Part shown: one piece after another, positions 7,840 to 16,184 of the stretch
Position numbering within the stretch: the stretch's first letter is position 1
Layout of the letters: each line of letters starts with the position of its first letter
Notes under the pieces: generated by a model
The model's database searches: none
Told to the model about the DNA's origin: nothing
Seen by the model: only the letters and a program-made list of their open reading frames with translations
Made by a program: the position numbers and the translations under genes
NCBI RefSeq assembly: GCF_023973145.1
Contig: NZ_CP099546.1
Coordinates: 372,001-436,000 of the forward strand
Direction: 5' to 3'
Source of the DNA: Natronosalvus vescus
Lineage (GTDB): Archaea; Halobacteriota; Halobacteria; Halobacteriales; Natrialbaceae
DNA length: 64,000 nt

Positions 7840-8178
7840 TCACTCCTGCCAGCTTGGATTCTCTCGCGGCGGGTCGAAGATGTCCACGCCTTTCACCGTC
7901 TCTTCGCCACGATTTTCGGCCGCGTGTGGCTGGTCGCCCGGAATGCCGTAGGCGTCGCCGGGGCCACAGACGATTTCGTCGCCGTCGGTCAGAAACGTCA
8001 GTTCCCCCTGGTAAATGAACCCCGTTTGCTCGTGGGGGTGGCTGTGTTCCTCGACGGCAGCGCCGGGTTCGATTTCGAAGTGCTGGACGTTCATGGAGTC
8101 GGTGCCTGCCATGATCGCGAGGTGGACGCCCTCGGCGGCTTCGGCGGTCTCGACGTCGGACAGTGAGACGTGTTCCAT
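7840..8178 (-). CDS. Cupin-domain protein
   Basis: 112 residues, a single small beta-barrel cupin. The metal-binding motif HSHPHEQTGFIYQGEL (HxHxxE-type) and the second motif PGDAYGIPGDQPHAAEN are both present. Start chosen at the ATG at 8178 (MEHVSLSDVETAE); the upstream extension of the open frame is not protein-like. Such stand-alone cupins are metal-dependent sugar- or acid-binding proteins of unknown substrate. No operon partner. Confidence 0.85.
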   Translation of the reverse strand: MEHVSLSDVETAEAAEGVHLAIMAGTDSMNVQHFEIEPGAAVEEHSHPHEQTGFIYQGELTFLTDGDEIVCGPGDAYGIPGDQPHAAENRGEETVKGVDIFDPPRENPSWQE

Positions 8179-8361
8179 GGTGGAACGTTGACGGCTAGCA
8201 CGGTAAGGATTGCTGCTGCGGCAGCGTGCTCGAGTGGCGTGTCGTGTGGGGAATGAACCGGATGTCACGTGACGTAAAGCTCACTCGAGTGACAGCGATC
8301 TGAGACGAGGTGGAAAGTGGCGACCGCGGGAGCTATGTGACTGGCAGCAGCCAACGGCATC

Positions 8362-8784
8362 ATGACTGATCGTCCTGCGTCCAATCGAACCGGCGCGCTC
8401 CACCACCTCGAGTTGTACGCCAGCGATCTCGACCGGTCAGTTGCGTTCTGGTCGTGGCTGCTCGCGGAACTGGGATACGAACCGTACCAGGAGTGGGAGA
8501 CTGGCCGGTCGTGGAAACTGGATTCGACGTATCTGGTGCTCGTCGAGGCCGAAGCACGCTTTCGGGACGAGGGATACCACCGTTGTCACCCCGGACTGAA
8601 CCACCTCGCTTTTCACGCCGAATCGCGCGACTACGTCGACGACCTCACCGAACGGTGTCGAGACCGGGGCGTTCCAATCCTCTACGAGGATCGCCATCCC
8701 CACGCGGGCGGGCCGGATCACTACGCGCTGTACGTCGAGGATCCCGAGCGGATCAAGGTCGAACTCGTCGCACCGAGCGCCTGA
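8362..8784 (+). CDS. VOC-family (glyoxalase/bleomycin resistance-type) protein
   Basis: 140 residues with both beta-alpha-beta-beta-beta modules. Module 1 starts LHHLELYASDLDRSVAFWSWLL; module 2 starts GLNHLAFHAESRDYVDDL and ends DPERIKVELVAPS. Probable metal ligands are His in module 1, His in GLNHLAFH and Glu in KVELV. Typical of metal-dependent vicinal-oxygen-chelate enzymes acting on small thiol or dioxygen substrates; substrate unknown. Confidence 0.85.
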   Translation: MTDRPASNRTGALHHLELYASDLDRSVAFWSWLLAELGYEPYQEWETGRSWKLDSTYLVLVEAEARFRDEGYHRCHPGLNHLAFHAESRDYVDDLTERCRDRGVPILYEDRHPHAGGPDHYALYVEDPERIKVELVAPSA

Positions 8785-8838
8785 GTACGCCCGCGAAGGT
8801 AGCGAAGATTCAACACCACGCGGTGCGGAACCCAGGAT

Positions 8839-9363
8839 ATGTACGCCGTCGTGGGCTGTAGTGAGTGCTCACACCTCTGGTTGATCGAGGGTCGATCGAA
8901 GACCACCCAGTGTCCCCGGTGTGGCTCTCGCCGCCCGTACGAGCGCCGAAAGAAGTTCGTCGAAACCGACGATCCGGATCACGCTCGAGAGGTGCGCGCG
9001 TCGATGCTCGCCACCCGCCAGGGTGAGGGCGACGCCTTCGCCCGCGTCGATTCGTTCGCCGACCTCGAGTCTCAGGTCGAAGCGGGAGTCGTCAGCGACG
9101 AGACCTACCTCGAGGAGTCGGGACTCGACCCCGAGGAAGTCGCGGCGGCCGGCGACCGCGACCCCCGCCAGCCAGCCCGAAGCGGGAACAAACGTGAGAT
9201 CATCGAGGCCGCGCTCGCCGACCTCGAGACCCCGACCGAGGACGAAATCGTCGCCTACGCTGGTGAACGGGGACTCGAGGCAGGGGAGGTGCAGAAGGCC
9301 CTCGAGAAGCTGGTTCGAAGTGGCGACGTCAGCGAGAGCCGTGGGGAGTATCGGTTGCTGTGA
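8839..9363 (+). CDS. Zinc-ribbon + winged-helix protein (DUF5817-like)
   Basis: 174 residues. The N terminus is a zinc ribbon with CSEC and CPRC knuckles (residues about 7-32). A positively charged segment (RRPYERRKKF) follows, then an acidic helical middle, and a C-terminal winged helix: RKEIIEAAL-like KREIIEAALADLETPTEDE, then EVQKALEKLVRSGDVSESRGEYR. This architecture is that of a DNA- or RNA-associated haloarchaeal family seen across the class, probably transcription- or translation-related. Function unproven. Confidence 0.75.
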   Translation: MYAVVGCSECSHLWLIEGRSKTTQCPRCGSRRPYERRKKFVETDDPDHAREVRASMLATRQGEGDAFARVDSFADLESQVEAGVVSDETYLEESGLDPEEVAAAGDRDPRQPARSGNKREIIEAALADLETPTEDEIVAYAGERGLEAGEVQKALEKLVRSGDVSESRGEYRLL

Positions 9364-9462
9364 TGTGATGTGGTGTGACGAGTGTCGTTTCGAGGGCGTC
9401 CGTGACCCACCTCGTCACCGTCGATCGCTATCCCTTTCCCCCCTCGAGTGCTTGTCAACGGC

Positions 9463-9807
9463 ATGACGGAGACGCTCGAGGTGCAGGGGACGGTCGTCGG
9501 GATCGGACTGCTCGCGGCGGTGCTCGTCGTGGCGTTCGGGACGATCGTCAGCGAGACGATTTTTGGGGTCGACACGTTGACCGTGGCGATGTGGATCTTC
9601 GCCGCTACGTTCGCCGTCATCTCGTTGCTCCACGCCTGGGTCGGTCAGTACAACTTCGCGTGGGGACACGGCGGCGCGGCCTTCGGGTGGGGGCTCGTGT
9701 TGCTCGGCTCGAGTACGTTTCAGATCGGGCTGGGCGTTGCACTCCTCGTGCTCTCCGGGATCTACATCGCGCTGCTCAGTCGGCGTGCGACTGCACAGGC
9801 GACCTGA
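9463..9807 (+). CDS. Small multi-pass membrane protein
   Basis: 114 residues with four hydrophobic stretches: VVGIGLLAAVLVVAFGTIV, LTVAMWIFAATFAVISLLHAW, GGAAFGWGLVLLGSSTFQIG and LGVALLVLSGIYIALLS. The ATG at 9463 (MTETLEVQG) is preferred to an in-frame ATG five codons earlier. The loop VGQYNFAWGHGG has His and Trp that could be functional. No named family recognised. Confidence 0.65.
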   Translation: MTETLEVQGTVVGIGLLAAVLVVAFGTIVSETIFGVDTLTVAMWIFAATFAVISLLHAWVGQYNFAWGHGGAAFGWGLVLLGSSTFQIGLGVALLVLSGIYIALLSRRATAQAT

Positions 9808-9901
9808 GGCCACCCCATCCAACCCATACTGTTTGTACCGGGTCACCGGCGATTACCGACCCGCTCGGGCAATTGCCGGGAAGCGACTACGATAGACCGT
9901 C

Positions 9902-10030
9902 TCACAGTACCCCGATCGTGGCCGCGATCGACAGCACGAGGGCGACGATCGTGACCACCAGTTCGACCAGTATCAGGTACTGGACGAATCGATGCTTCTC
10001 GATTCGTGGGGACGAACACTCACAACTCAT
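9902..10030 (-). CDS. 42-residue single-span membrane protein
   Basis: ATG at 10028-10030 and TGA at 9902-9904. The product starts MSCECSSPRIEKHRFVQ, with two N-terminal cysteines, then one long hydrophobic helix (YLILVELVVTIVALVLSI) to the C terminus. Charge distribution fits an N-in single-span protein. Too short for most gene callers, but the clean hydrophobic helix and good codon use make it credible. It occupies the otherwise empty gap between the 9463 gene and the regulator at 10267. Confidence 0.5.
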   Translation of the reverse strand: MSCECSSPRIEKHRFVQYLILVELVVTIVALVLSIAATIGVL

Positions 10031-10266
10031 TGGTGGTGCGTCCGCAGGTGCTCACCGAACGGACGCATCCATGGCTACCGTCCGGTCGGCAAAATACCGT
10101 CGCCAACACCTCAGGGTGAAAGTGAAAGTGAATAGGAAAACGCGTTTATTGACTGGAACAGGGTTCCGAGACACTGTCCCATCACATTTTTATCCCGGCT
10201 GTTTTCAGTGAAACTGATACGGCGTCGACACCCAGTTCACCAACGACGGGAGACGCCACCGCCGGT

Positions 10267-10944
10267 TCAGTCCTGGGCGGATACCGACCCGGACTCGCGC
10301 AACTCCCAGCCGCGTTCGGTTCGCTGGACGAGTCCCTCGTCGGCCAGCACCTCGAGCAAGTCGGCGATCACTTCCCGCGGCACGCCGACGTCCCGGCTGA
10401 GGTCGCCGATACCTTTGGGTTCGTGACGAATACTCGCCAGCACGTCCGCGTGGATTCGACTCTCCCGGCCGACGCCAGCGGCTTCGGAGATGTTATCGAG
10501 CGTCTCACAGAGTCGACCCTGTACCCACCGCTGGGCCAGCGAGAGTTCGTTTTCGAGGCGCTCCAGGTCGTCGAGCGTCGACAGCAGGCTGTCGAGGTCG
10601 TCTGTCTGCTCGAGAGCGATATCGAGCGAGAGATGTCGATAGGTGGTGATGTCGACGGTGTTGTTCCGTGGATAGGCGCTCTTGCTGTCGAAGCCGTACG
10701 GCGAGAGGTTGACCTCGAGGCGAACGTTTCGGGCGATGTGAAAGTACTTTCGCCGCTGATCGTCGACGTGGCTCTCGATGAGGCCGGCTTCCTCGAGTTT
10801 TCGGAGGTGGCCGATGACGGCCTTTGGACTGACGCCGAGATACTCCGAAATCTCTGTGACGTAGCAGGGTTTGCGCGAGAGAAGGCGAAGAATTCGTCGC
10901 CGGTTCTCGTTTCCGAGCAGATCCAGCAACGCAGCGGAGTCCAT
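10267..10944 (-). CDS. ArsR-family regulator with two winged helices
   Basis: 225 residues. N-terminal winged helix: LLGNENRRRILRLLSRKP, CYVTEISEYLGVSPKAVIGHL, then KLEEAGLIESHVDDQRRKYFHI. The middle (residues about 75-165) is a mixed region with a likely coiled segment LDDLERLENELSLAQRW. A second winged helix closes the protein: IRHEPKGIGDLSRDVGVPRE, VIADLLEVLADEGLVQRTERGWEL. This long form is common in haloarchaea and often sits beside stress genes; target unknown. Minus-strand TATA-like CTATATTT near 11025 is about 80 bases before the start. Confidence 0.8.
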   Translation of the reverse strand: MDSAALLDLLGNENRRRILRLLSRKPCYVTEISEYLGVSPKAVIGHLRKLEEAGLIESHVDDQRRKYFHIARNVRLEVNLSPYGFDSKSAYPRNNTVDITTYRHLSLDIALEQTDDLDSLLSTLDDLERLENELSLAQRWVQGRLCETLDNISEAAGVGRESRIHADVLASIRHEPKGIGDLSRDVGVPREVIADLLEVLADEGLVQRTERGWELRESGSVSAQD

Positions 10945-11166
10945 CTACCCGGTCTTAGCGATGGGGACTGAAAAGCGTGTCTGCTCACTCAATACCACAG
11001 CGGTCGCCGTAGTAATCGAAATATAGTAGCCACTGCACGTCATTGTACACCTGATCGCCGATACGTCTGGTGGTCAGTGTGCAAATCGGTTCAGTTGGTA
11101 CGATCGCTGTGGGACACCGTCGAATCCGCTGGGTGGAACGAACAACTCGATGCGGGTAGTCGCTGG

Positions 11167-12015
11167 TTACTCGTCGAAGTCGGATCCGTCATCGTCATCG
11201 TCTGGTTCCGACTCGTCGCCGTCGTCGCCGTCGCTGTTGTCATCAGTCGACTTTTCGGACTCTTTGGCTTCGTCACCGTTGTTCGACTTTTCGCTCGAGT
11301 TGTCGTCAGTACCGTCACCGTCTCCATCCCCGGAAGCGTTCGGCGTGTCATCGGGCGGGCCAGCGCTGTCGTTTCCGCTGTTGTTGGATTGGTTTTCACC
11401 GGTTTGGTTGTCGTCGACTCCGGGGCTATCGTTCTGTCCAGGTGTCTCCTCACCCGGGCCTGCGTCGTCTGGTGGGCCGCGTGGCGGGTCAACACCCGCA
11501 ATCTGCTGGGCTCGTTCGGCGACTTCCTGCCCGCCGAGCTCGGAGGCGTTCTGCCGGAGCGTGTTGAGCTCAGTTACGTTGACGCCAGCCCCTCTCGCTC
11601 GCTGTTCGGTCTGCTCGAGCGACCGGTCGATTCCGGCGAGCTCGACGGTGATCCGCGTCATACGTGTGTTATACTCGGACGGATGGAGGTCGTCTCGCTG
11701 TTCACGTAGTTCCTGGTACTCCGCTTCGAGTTCCTCGAGTTTGGACTCGTGGGCTGCTGTTCGCTCCTCTATGAGCGCAGCACGTCGGTCGTCGTCACCC
11801 TTTTCGAATTTCGCCGTAAATATTCCGTCATCAACGGTGTGTGCGGCGTTTGCCGTGTTCGCTTGCATGAACGTCGAGACCTCGTCGCTCACCGACTGGG
11901 ACTCGTCGTCGGTATCGTGCTCGTCGGTCATCCCCCCAGTGGCGGCCACCGGTGCAACCAGGAGCCCGATGACTGCCAGCAAAGCGAGGCATACCACGGC
12001 GCGGTTCGTTGGCAT
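11167..12015 (-). CDS. Secreted coiled-coil protein with long acidic tail
   Basis: 282 residues. Sec-type signal peptide at the N terminus (NRAVVCLALLAVIGLLVAPVAA, cleavage after ATG-like A-T-G-G). Residues about 60-170 are helical and charged with a predicted coiled coil (HESKLEELEAEYQELREQRD, then LAGIDRSLEQTEQRARG). From about residue 195 the protein is low-complexity Asp/Glu/Ser/Asn/Gly, with several N-x-S/T sequons (possible N-glycosylation) and ends DDDDGSDFDE. The start at 12015 is the only one that places the signal peptide first. Function unknown; likely cell-surface. Confidence 0.7.
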   Translation of the reverse strand: MPTNRAVVCLALLAVIGLLVAPVAATGGMTDEHDTDDESQSVSDEVSTFMQANTANAAHTVDDGIFTAKFEKGDDDRRAALIEERTAAHESKLEELEAEYQELREQRDDLHPSEYNTRMTRITVELAGIDRSLEQTEQRARGAGVNVTELNTLRQNASELGGQEVAERAQQIAGVDPPRGPPDDAGPGEETPGQNDSPGVDDNQTGENQSNNSGNDSAGPPDDTPNASGDGDGDGTDDNSSEKSNNGDEAKESEKSTDDNSDGDDGDESEPDDDDDGSDFDE

Positions 12016-12095
12016 TACCTGATCGATACCCGTTCGGTGGTAAAAAGCCGGACTTTCGTTTGCATCGTTCAGGCTCCCCGTGGAACCGTTCGAAC

Positions 12096-12115
12096 CGTTT
12101 TGAGCGTTCAAAACG
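12096..12115. repeat. Perfect 8-bp hairpin
   Basis: CGTTTTGA, loop GCGT, TCAAAACG. It is 81 bases upstream of the minus-strand start at 12015 and follows a GAACCGTT direct repeat (12083 and 12092). Candidate operator or RNA hairpin. Confidence 0.45.
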
Positions 12116-12221
12116 CCAGACGGCGGTACTGTATGTAATGTGGCAATTTCCGGACAGAAGCGTCGTTCGCTTACCGAAACGAGACCATCGGTGGGCGATC
12201 ACGCAACGCGGGACGGTCGAG

Positions 12222-12242
12222 CCGTTTCGGCCACCGAAACGG
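12222..12242. repeat. Perfect 9-bp hairpin
   Basis: CCGTTTCGG, loop CCA, CCGAAACGG. The half-site CCGAAAC recurs near 12175 (TTACCGAAACGAG). Candidate regulator site or RNA hairpin in the leader of the 12369 gene. Confidence 0.45.
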
Positions 12243-12368
12243 GAGGCTCGCGCTGGCGAGTTCCCCCGAGTGGAGGCCGATTTCCCCGCCAAAAGGACGC
12301 TGAAAGCGCTCACTCTTAAAGGTACTCGCAGAATAGTTATGTGGCACCGACGCATGGTGGTAGTTAAC

Positions 12369-12779
12369 ATGTTCGAGGCTTTCTCCGGAAGCTACTATCT
12401 CGGACGTCTCTACGTGACGCCGACTAGCGGCGATCACGCCCGTATGGAGCGGACACAGCACGAACGCATCAACGAAGCCGTCTACGCGACCGGCGACGGA
12501 ATCGAACGCCTCGATACCCCGCTCGTGATGAAACTCGAGACCGGCCACTTTCCGGTACACGGTGACGAGGCCGTCCCCACGAATACGCTCGCGGTTCCCG
12601 AGTCGTTCCTCGAGGGAACGCGTATTCGGAATCCGCCAACGTTACGGGAGGTGTTTCTCGCTCGCCGTGAACGCGCCAAACAACTCCTGGGGTTCGGCTT
12701 TGGCGGCGTGCGGGAGCAGTGGGAGCTGCCTGACCCGAGGTGGAGCGACGACACTGAAGACGAAGAAACCGGGACGTAA
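12369..12779 (+). CDS. DUF5802-like haloarchaeal protein
   Basis: 136 residues. Starts MFEAFSGSYYLGRLYVTPT, then QHERINEAVYATGDGIERLD, LVMKLETGHFPVHGDEAVP and LREVFLARRERAKQLLGFGFGG. This matches a small conserved haloarchaeal family of unknown function. The ATG at 12369 is preferred since the upstream 120 codons of the open frame are not protein-like. It ends 36 bases before the Vms1-like gene, so the two may be co-transcribed. Confidence 0.75.
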   Translation: MFEAFSGSYYLGRLYVTPTSGDHARMERTQHERINEAVYATGDGIERLDTPLVMKLETGHFPVHGDEAVPTNTLAVPESFLEGTRIRNPPTLREVFLARRERAKQLLGFGFGGVREQWELPDPRWSDDTEDEETGT

Positions 12780-12815
12780 AAGTAGGTCCCGTTCGCGTAT
12801 TCGCTCGATATCGCG

Positions 12816-13826
12816 ATGATCGATAAGCTGCTCGGGCGGGCCACACTCAAAGCCCGTATCGACGAACTCGAGGACGAAAACGAGGGGCTGCGCCGACGCT
12901 ACGAGGCCGAATCCGACCGTCGATCGGAGGCCGCAACTGCTCGACAGCGGGCCGAACGCGAGCAGAACCAACTCCAGGATCGCATCGCCCAGCTCGAGGG
13001 TGAACTCGAGCGCCTCGAAGCCGAGCACGAACACGCTCGCGACGATGGCCACGCGGTCGAGCCACGTCGGCGGGATCGGCTCCGTGGCGCGGAACTGACG
13101 GCCGTTCTCGACCGCCTCGAATCCGTCCGAACGGAACCGGAGGGTGCGTTGACGGCGACGCTTCCGGCGAACTGGGAGCTCTCGGACGGCGTCCCCGATC
13201 CGCTCACCGACATCTTCGGCGACCGGACTGTCTTGCTCGAGGATGTCGCGCCGGCCATCGTGTACGCTGACGATGCTCAACTGATCTCGGTGGCATTGTC
13301 GCCCCCGATCGATCCGTCCGTCGCCGAGTCGGGGTCGGGGCAGTCAGGGAAGCCCGCAACGGCAAACCGACGGTCGGCTAACGCGGAAACGATCACTCTC
13401 GAGTGGGGAGACCGCTTCCAGGTTGATCGATCGTGGTTCTGTCCCCAAGGGGAGTTCACGCTGGCGCTGGTTCGCGCGGATCTGTTCGCCCTCGGCGTCT
13501 ACGACGGCGACGAACGGATCGATTACCACGGGTTCGAAAGCGACGTCAAAGGCAGTCACTCCAAGGGCGGCTTCTCACAGGGGCGGTTCGAACGAATTCG
13601 GGAAGGGCAGATCGCCGATCACCTCGAGCGCTGCCGGGACGCGCTGTCTTCTCACCGGACGGATCCGCTGTACCTCGTCGGCCAGCGGGAAGCGATCTCG
13701 AGGCTGGTCGAGAACTGGGGCGTCGATCCCGAGGCGACCGCTGCGGTCGACGCGACGGGGAAGCCGAAATCGGCGCTCGAGGACGCGTTTCGCTCGTTTT
13801 TCACGACGGAGCTGTTGGTCGTTTGA
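12816..13826 (+). CDS. Vms1/Ankzf1-family peptidyl-tRNA hydrolase
   Basis: 336 residues. A coiled coil covers residues about 10-75 (KARIDELEDENEGLRRRYEAE and on). The C-terminal half has the eRF1-like fold: WFCPQGEFTLALVRADLFALGVYDG, DYHGFESDVKGSHSKGGFSQ, then RFERIREGQIADHLERC, PLYLVGQREAISRL and the end SFFTTELLVV. The SKGGFSQxRFER segment corresponds to the release-factor loop, whose Gln/Arg neighbourhood is needed for tRNA cleavage in Vms1. Expected role: freeing nascent chains from tRNA on stalled 50S subunits. Confidence 0.85.
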   Translation: MIDKLLGRATLKARIDELEDENEGLRRRYEAESDRRSEAATARQRAEREQNQLQDRIAQLEGELERLEAEHEHARDDGHAVEPRRRDRLRGAELTAVLDRLESVRTEPEGALTATLPANWELSDGVPDPLTDIFGDRTVLLEDVAPAIVYADDAQLISVALSPPIDPSVAESGSGQSGKPATANRRSANAETITLEWGDRFQVDRSWFCPQGEFTLALVRADLFALGVYDGDERIDYHGFESDVKGSHSKGGFSQGRFERIREGQIADHLERCRDALSSHRTDPLYLVGQREAISRLVENWGVDPEATAAVDATGKPKSALEDAFRSFFTTELLVV

Positions 13827-13933
13827 AGTGACGAGAGTGGTGTTGCCGTCGAGGGAGTCGGTGGCCGGTTCACCTACCCACCAACTTCGCCGCGGGGTTC
13901 AGGATTAAGTTCCCCCTCGTCCTTGCCCCGTCT

Positions 13934-14950
13934 ATGCGTGTCGCAATTCTCGCTCACGAAAAGTTCCCCGACCGGGCCAAGACGGCTCTCGGTGTGCTCC
14001 GGTACGCCGATTACGACGTCGCTGCCGTCCTCGACCGCGACAGCGCCGGTCAGCGCGTCAACGATCTCGTCCCGGATGTCCAGGACGCCCCGATTGTCAC
14101 CGAAATGGCCGACCTCGAGGCCGACGCTGTCGACGCCCTGCTGATCGGAATCGCACCGGTCGGCGGCGGGTTCGACGAATCCTGGCGGGCGGACGTTCGG
14201 ACGGCGCTCGAACGCGGCTGCGATCTCATCTCCGGGTTACACTACTTCCTCGAGGAAGACGAGGAGATCGCCGCGCTGGCCGACGAGTACGGCTGTGATA
14301 TCTGGGACGTCCGCAAACCGCACGACGACCTCACCGTCGCCGAGGGGATCGCCGACGAGGTCGACGCGAATGTCGTGTTGACCGTCGGCACCGACTGCGG
14401 GGTCGGCAAGATGACGGCGACGATGGAATTGGCCCGGGACGCGAAAGCGGCGGGTTACGACGCGGTCGCGATCCCGACCGGTCAGACGGGGATCATGATC
14501 GAGGGCTGGGGCAACCCCGTCGACCGCGTCATTAGCGACTTCACCGCCGGATCTGTCGAGGAGATGATCATCGAGAAGGGCGACGACCACGACTACCTGT
14601 TCGTCGAAGGTCAGGGGAGCATTATCCACCCGGCGTATTCGGCCGTCACCTGCGGGATCCTTCACGGATCGATGCCCGATGCAATGGTTCTCTGTCACGA
14701 CGCTGGACGGGATGCCCTCGCCCACGGATTCGACGTGGCGATTCCTTCCGCCCAGACCTATGTCGACCTCTATGAAGGGCTGGCCGAGCCAGTCAAACAG
14801 GCGCCGGTCGTCGCGGGCGCACTCAACACGTACCGACTCGAGGACGACGACGCCCGCGAAGCGGTCGACGCGTTCGAGGCCGACCTCGGCAAACCGGCGA
14901 CCGACGTCGTCCGCTATGGCACGGACGAGATTCTGGAGGTGCTGCTATGA
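13934..14950 (+). CDS. dgcN: DUF1611 protein, DgcN-like (D-Glu N-acetyltransferase)
   Basis: 338 residues. N-terminal domain: MRVAILAHEKFPDRAKTALG, then LRYADYDVAAVLDRDSAG. C-terminal P-loop domain: TVGTDCGVGKMTATMEL (Walker A), AIPTGQTGIMIEGWG, and LFVEGQGSIIHPAYS. The DUF1611 family was recently assigned, in marine bacteria, as DgcN, which acetylates D-glutamate before racemisation by DgcA. The next gene is a DgcA-type epimerase and overlaps by four bases (ATGA), so context supports this. Alternative: a ligase in dipeptide or cell-envelope metabolism. Confidence 0.75.
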   Translation: MRVAILAHEKFPDRAKTALGVLRYADYDVAAVLDRDSAGQRVNDLVPDVQDAPIVTEMADLEADAVDALLIGIAPVGGGFDESWRADVRTALERGCDLISGLHYFLEEDEEIAALADEYGCDIWDVRKPHDDLTVAEGIADEVDANVVLTVGTDCGVGKMTATMELARDAKAAGYDAVAIPTGQTGIMIEGWGNPVDRVISDFTAGSVEEMIIEKGDDHDYLFVEGQGSIIHPAYSAVTCGILHGSMPDAMVLCHDAGRDALAHGFDVAIPSAQTYVDLYEGLAEPVKQAPVVAGALNTYRLEDDDAREAVDAFEADLGKPATDVVRYGTDEILEVLL

Positions 14951-15990
14951 CTCTCGAGGCCTCGTTCGAGCGCGTCGTGATGCCCCTCGAGTTCCCGTTT
15001 ACTATCGCTCGAGGGACGGCAACGGAGGCCGAGAACGTCATCGTCACGATCGAAGACGACGCAGGGAACGTCGGCATCGGTGGCGCTGGCCCCTCCGCGC
15101 ACTACGGCGAGACCGCGGCGACGGTCGAGGCCGTGTTGCCAGACCTGCTCGCGGTCGTCGAGGACGTCGGCGACCCTCACCAGCTCGGGTTGATTGAGCG
15201 ACGGATGCGCGAGACCATCGAACGGAACCCGGCCGCTCGCTGTGCCGTCAGCATCGCGCTCCACGATCTCGTCACGAAACGCCTCGAGGTGCCGCTGTAT
15301 CGCTACTGGGGGCTCGATCCGTCGGAGACGGTCGAAAGCTCGTACACGATCGGGATCGACGACACCGAGACGATGCGTGAAAAGACCGAACTCGCCCTCG
15401 AGCGCGGCTACGGCACGCTCAAGGTCAAACTCGGCACCGACCGAGATATCGAGATCATCGAGACGATTCGCGACGTGGCCCCCGACGTTCGCCTCTACGT
15501 CGACGCGAACGAGGCCTGGACGCCGCGGGAAGCCGTCCGGAAGATCGAGGGGCTGGCGTCCTACGAGCTCGAGTTCGTCGAACAGCCGGTGCCCGCCGAG
15601 GATCCCGAGGGACTGAAATACGTCTACGAGCGGGCGGCGCTGCCGATCGCGGCCGACGAGTCCTGCATCACCGTCGAGGACGTCCCACAGATCGCGAACC
15701 GGTGTGACGTCGCCAACCTGAAGCTGATGAAGTGTGGCGGCCTCCGCGAGGCGATGCGGATCATCCACACCGCCCGTGCCCACGGCCTGCAGGTCATGTG
15801 CGGGTGTATGTCCGAGTCGAACGCGTCGATCGCCGCGGCTTGTCACCTCGCGCCGCTGCTCGATTACGCCGACCTCGATGGCTCGCTGTTGCTCGCGGAG
15901 GATCCGTACGACGGCGTCCCGCTTCCCGGTGGCGAGATCAATATCGCGAGCCTCGAGGGAACCGGAACCGGCGTCGTTCCATCACGGTAG
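14947..15990 (+). CDS. dgcA: Enolase-superfamily dipeptide epimerase / DgcA-like racemase
   Basis: 347 residues with the full catalytic set of the muconate-lactonising subgroup. KVK at 159-161 supplies the acid/base Lys161. Metal ligands are Asp186 (YVDANEAW), Glu212 (EFVEQP) and Asp237 (ADES), and the opposing base is Lys262 (NLKLMKCGG). This two-lysine layout is that of racemases/epimerases (Ala-Glu epimerase or N-acetyl-D-Glu racemase). ATGA overlap with the DUF1611 gene strongly links their roles. Confidence 0.88.
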   Translation: MTLEASFERVVMPLEFPFTIARGTATEAENVIVTIEDDAGNVGIGGAGPSAHYGETAATVEAVLPDLLAVVEDVGDPHQLGLIERRMRETIERNPAARCAVSIALHDLVTKRLEVPLYRYWGLDPSETVESSYTIGIDDTETMREKTELALERGYGTLKVKLGTDRDIEIIETIRDVAPDVRLYVDANEAWTPREAVRKIEGLASYELEFVEQPVPAEDPEGLKYVYERAALPIAADESCITVEDVPQIANRCDVANLKLMKCGGLREAMRIIHTARAHGLQVMCGCMSESNASIAAACHLAPLLDYADLDGSLLLAEDPYDGVPLPGGEINIASLEGTGTGVVPSR

Positions 15991-16087
15991 CGCCGGTCAG
16001 GAGGCACCAGCAGACGCTGACGAGCAGTATCGCCGGATAATGGCCGTTAGCGGGTGGAAAACTGCCGTCGACCGTCTTCTGACACAA

Positions 16088-16135
16088 ACCTGTGTGAGTC
16101 ATCAAAACACACTCTCAACCAACACTACCTGTGTG
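16088..16135. repeat. Direct ACCTGTGTG pair upstream of the 16185 gene
   Basis: ACCTGTGTG occurs at 16088-16096 and 16127-16135, 39 bases apart. The first is followed by AAAACACAC, which forms a GTGTG/CACAC inverted repeat with it. The pair is 50-97 bases before the ATG at 16185, in an AT-richer stretch. Candidate operators. Confidence 0.35.
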
Positions 16136-16184
16136 TTAACAGTGAACAAGATATTTGTGTCTGTGCGAAGTAGTGGAACTTCCC

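Larger units (their letters stand above)
12016..12368. other. 353-base gene-free divergent region with hairpins
   Basis: Lies between the divergent secreted-protein gene and the DUF5802-like gene. It holds two perfect hairpins (12096-12115 and 12222-12242), listed below, and further CCGAAAC/GTTTCGG copies near 12175 and 12222-12242. The plus strand has a TATA-like CTCTTAAAGG near 12325. An open frame passes through but its protein is Arg/Pro-rich and not credible. Confidence 0.5.
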
